A stretch of DNA of 64,000 nt from Geodermatophilus dictyosporus (lineage in GTDB: Bacteria; Actinomycetota; Actinomycetes; Mycobacteriales; Geodermatophilaceae), in the NCBI RefSeq assembly GCF_900115505.1, contig NZ_FOWQ01000003.1, forward strand, positions 644,045 through 708,044, read 5' to 3'. Below the pieces are notes generated by a model. It was not told the DNA's origin, ran no database searches, and saw only the letters and a program-made list of their open reading frames with translations. Both the position numbers and the translations under genes were made by a program. Below, in pieces: positions 63,316-64,000 of the stretch (positions within the stretch are counted from its first letter, which is position 1; each line of letters starts with the position of its first letter).

Positions 63316-63329
63316 CGTACATGTGTTCG
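63316..63329. promoter_or_regulatory. SOS-box-like palindrome over the start of the DUF222 gene
   Basis: CGTACATGTGTTCG differs from a perfect CGAAC-N4-GTTCG palindrome at one position and matches the actinobacterial LexA box TCGAAC-N4-GTTCGA at 10 of 12 defined bases over 63315-63330. It covers the ATG at 63321. A TAGGCT -10 candidate lies at 63309-63314, so LexA would block a leaderless promoter. Confidence 0.55.
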
Positions 63330-64000
63330 GGCGATGTGGGTGGTGGTGATGTCCTCGACGACGTCGCCGCGCTGGTCGCCGAGCGCAACCGGATCGACGC
63401 CCTGCTGGCCCGCCGGGTGCGGGCCGCGGAGCTGTCCCAGGCGCCGGAGCGCGACGGGCAGAAGTCGATGCGCCCCTGGCTGCGCGGGCACTGCCGGCTC
63501 TCGGCCGCCGCGGCCGCACGGGTGGTGGGCAACGGCCGGGTGCTCGACCACCTGCCCGCACTGGCCGAGGCCCACGACGCCGGCTGGGTCTCCGCCGAGC
63601 AGGTCGCCGTCGCCGCCACGGCCCTGACGCCGGAACGCCTGCAGGCCGCCGCCGAGCGCGGCGTGGACCTGGCCGTCATCGACGCCGTGCTCACCCAGGT
63701 GGCGATCGACCACCCGCACGCCGACTTCGTCGCCGCGGTGCGGCACTACCTGGCCGGCCTGGACCCCGACGGTCCCGAACCCGACCCCACCGAGGGCCGC
63801 CGGCTGATGCTGGCCCGGCACGCCGACGGGACGCTCAGCGGCCGCTTCGAGCTCGACGCGGTCGGTGGGGAGAAGCTGCAGGCCGCACTGGAGTCCTTCG
63901 TGCAGGCCGACCGGCCGGCCGGGGACGAGCGCAGCCGCGCCCAGCGGCTGGGGGATGCGCTGGTGCAGCTGTGCGACACCGCGCTGGCCGCCGGGTCGCT
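63321..64000 (+). CDS. DUF222 / 13E12-family protein, N-terminal part (runs off the right edge)
   Basis: The frame is open from the ATG at 63321 to the end of the window (about 226 residues). It shows DUF222 features: LVAERNRIDALLARRVRAAE, MRPWLRGHCRLSAAAAARVV, LPALAEAHDAGWVSAEQVAV and the later LMLARHADGTLSGRFELDAV. The HNH endonuclease domain normally found at the C-terminus would lie beyond the window. A TAG at 63309-63311 closes the frame upstream, supporting this start. These genes form multi-copy families in Actinobacteria. The close upstream -10 and SOS-like box suggest damage-controlled, leaderless expression. Confidence 0.88.
   Translation, partial: MCSGDVGGGDVLDDVAALVAERNRIDALLARRVRAAELSQAPERDGQKSMRPWLRGHCRLSAAAAARVVGNGRVLDHLPALAEAHDAGWVSAEQVAVAATALTPERLQAAAERGVDLAVIDAVLTQVAIDHPHADFVAAVRHYLAGLDPDGPEPDPTEGRRLMLARHADGTLSGRFELDAVGGEKLQAALESFVQADRPAGDERSRAQRLGDALVQLCDTALAAGS

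Overview
This 64-kb window comes from a very GC-rich actinobacterial chromosome with frequent GTG starts and many 4-base GTGA/ATGA stop-start overlaps. It is probably a motile member of the Geodermatophilaceae (Blastococcus/Geodermatophilus/Modestobacter type). This placement is inferred from overall protein character, a DUF222/13E12-type gene at the right edge, and a housekeeping block arranged like the Mycobacterium glpX-xseB-xseA-lytB region. No rRNA, tRNA, CRISPR array, transposase or phage gene was recognised.

Layout. (1) 1-3.1 kb: the 3' end of an unrecognised gene, a small membrane protein, a PIN-PhoH ATPase, and a decayed AbiEi/DUF559-like pseudogene bracketed by two copies of a ~57-bp palindromic repeat. 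(2) 3.1-35.6 kb: a nearly complete monoderm flagellar regulon. On the minus strand are flhF, flhA, flhB, fliR/Q/P/O/N/M; then fliL, motB, motA, flbD; then flgE, flgD, fliK, an NlpC/P60-SLT hydrolase, fliJ/I/H/G/F/E, flgC, flgB; then a fliT-position gene, fliS, fliD, fliC and fliA. On the plus strand are flgN, flgK, flgL, fliW and csrA. (3) 35.8-38.7 kb: four plus-strand genes of unknown role, one of them sigma-factor-like, directly downstream of csrA. (4) 38.7-54 kb: a cell-wall peptidase fusion, citrate synthase, fumarase, two related Cys-module membrane proteins, glpX, a DUF4245 protein, xseB/xseA, a lipid-droplet-type protein with a huge acidic insert, ispH, a DUF6542 protein and rmuC. (5) 54-64 kb: ogt plus an ada-alkA fusion, a subtilase with a small prodomain-like neighbour, a wall hydrolase, an ABC exporter with a two-component system, a doubly frameshifted methyltransferase pseudogene, and the start of a DUF222 gene with an SOS-box-like site over its start codon.

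How it works together. The flagellar genes encode the export gate (FlhA/B, FliP/Q/R/O), ATPase complex (FliH/I/J), MS/C rings (FliF/G/M/N), stator (MotA/B), rod, hook and filament parts, and chaperones. P- and L-ring genes are absent, as expected for a monoderm. Four near-identical sites (TCAA/TCAG-N12-GCCG) precede fliM, flbD, flgB and fliC, suggesting that FliA drives each unit. The fliC leader has a GGA-loop hairpin plus a GGA-containing Shine-Dalgarno, and fliW-csrA lies nearby, which predicts FliW-CsrA feedback on flagellin translation. Unusual points are an FlhF without a recognisable P-loop, a FliM without the CheY-binding peptide, no flgF/flgG or che genes in view, and the uncharacterised sigma-like cluster next to csrA. 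All coordinates and motifs were read by eye; no database search was possible.
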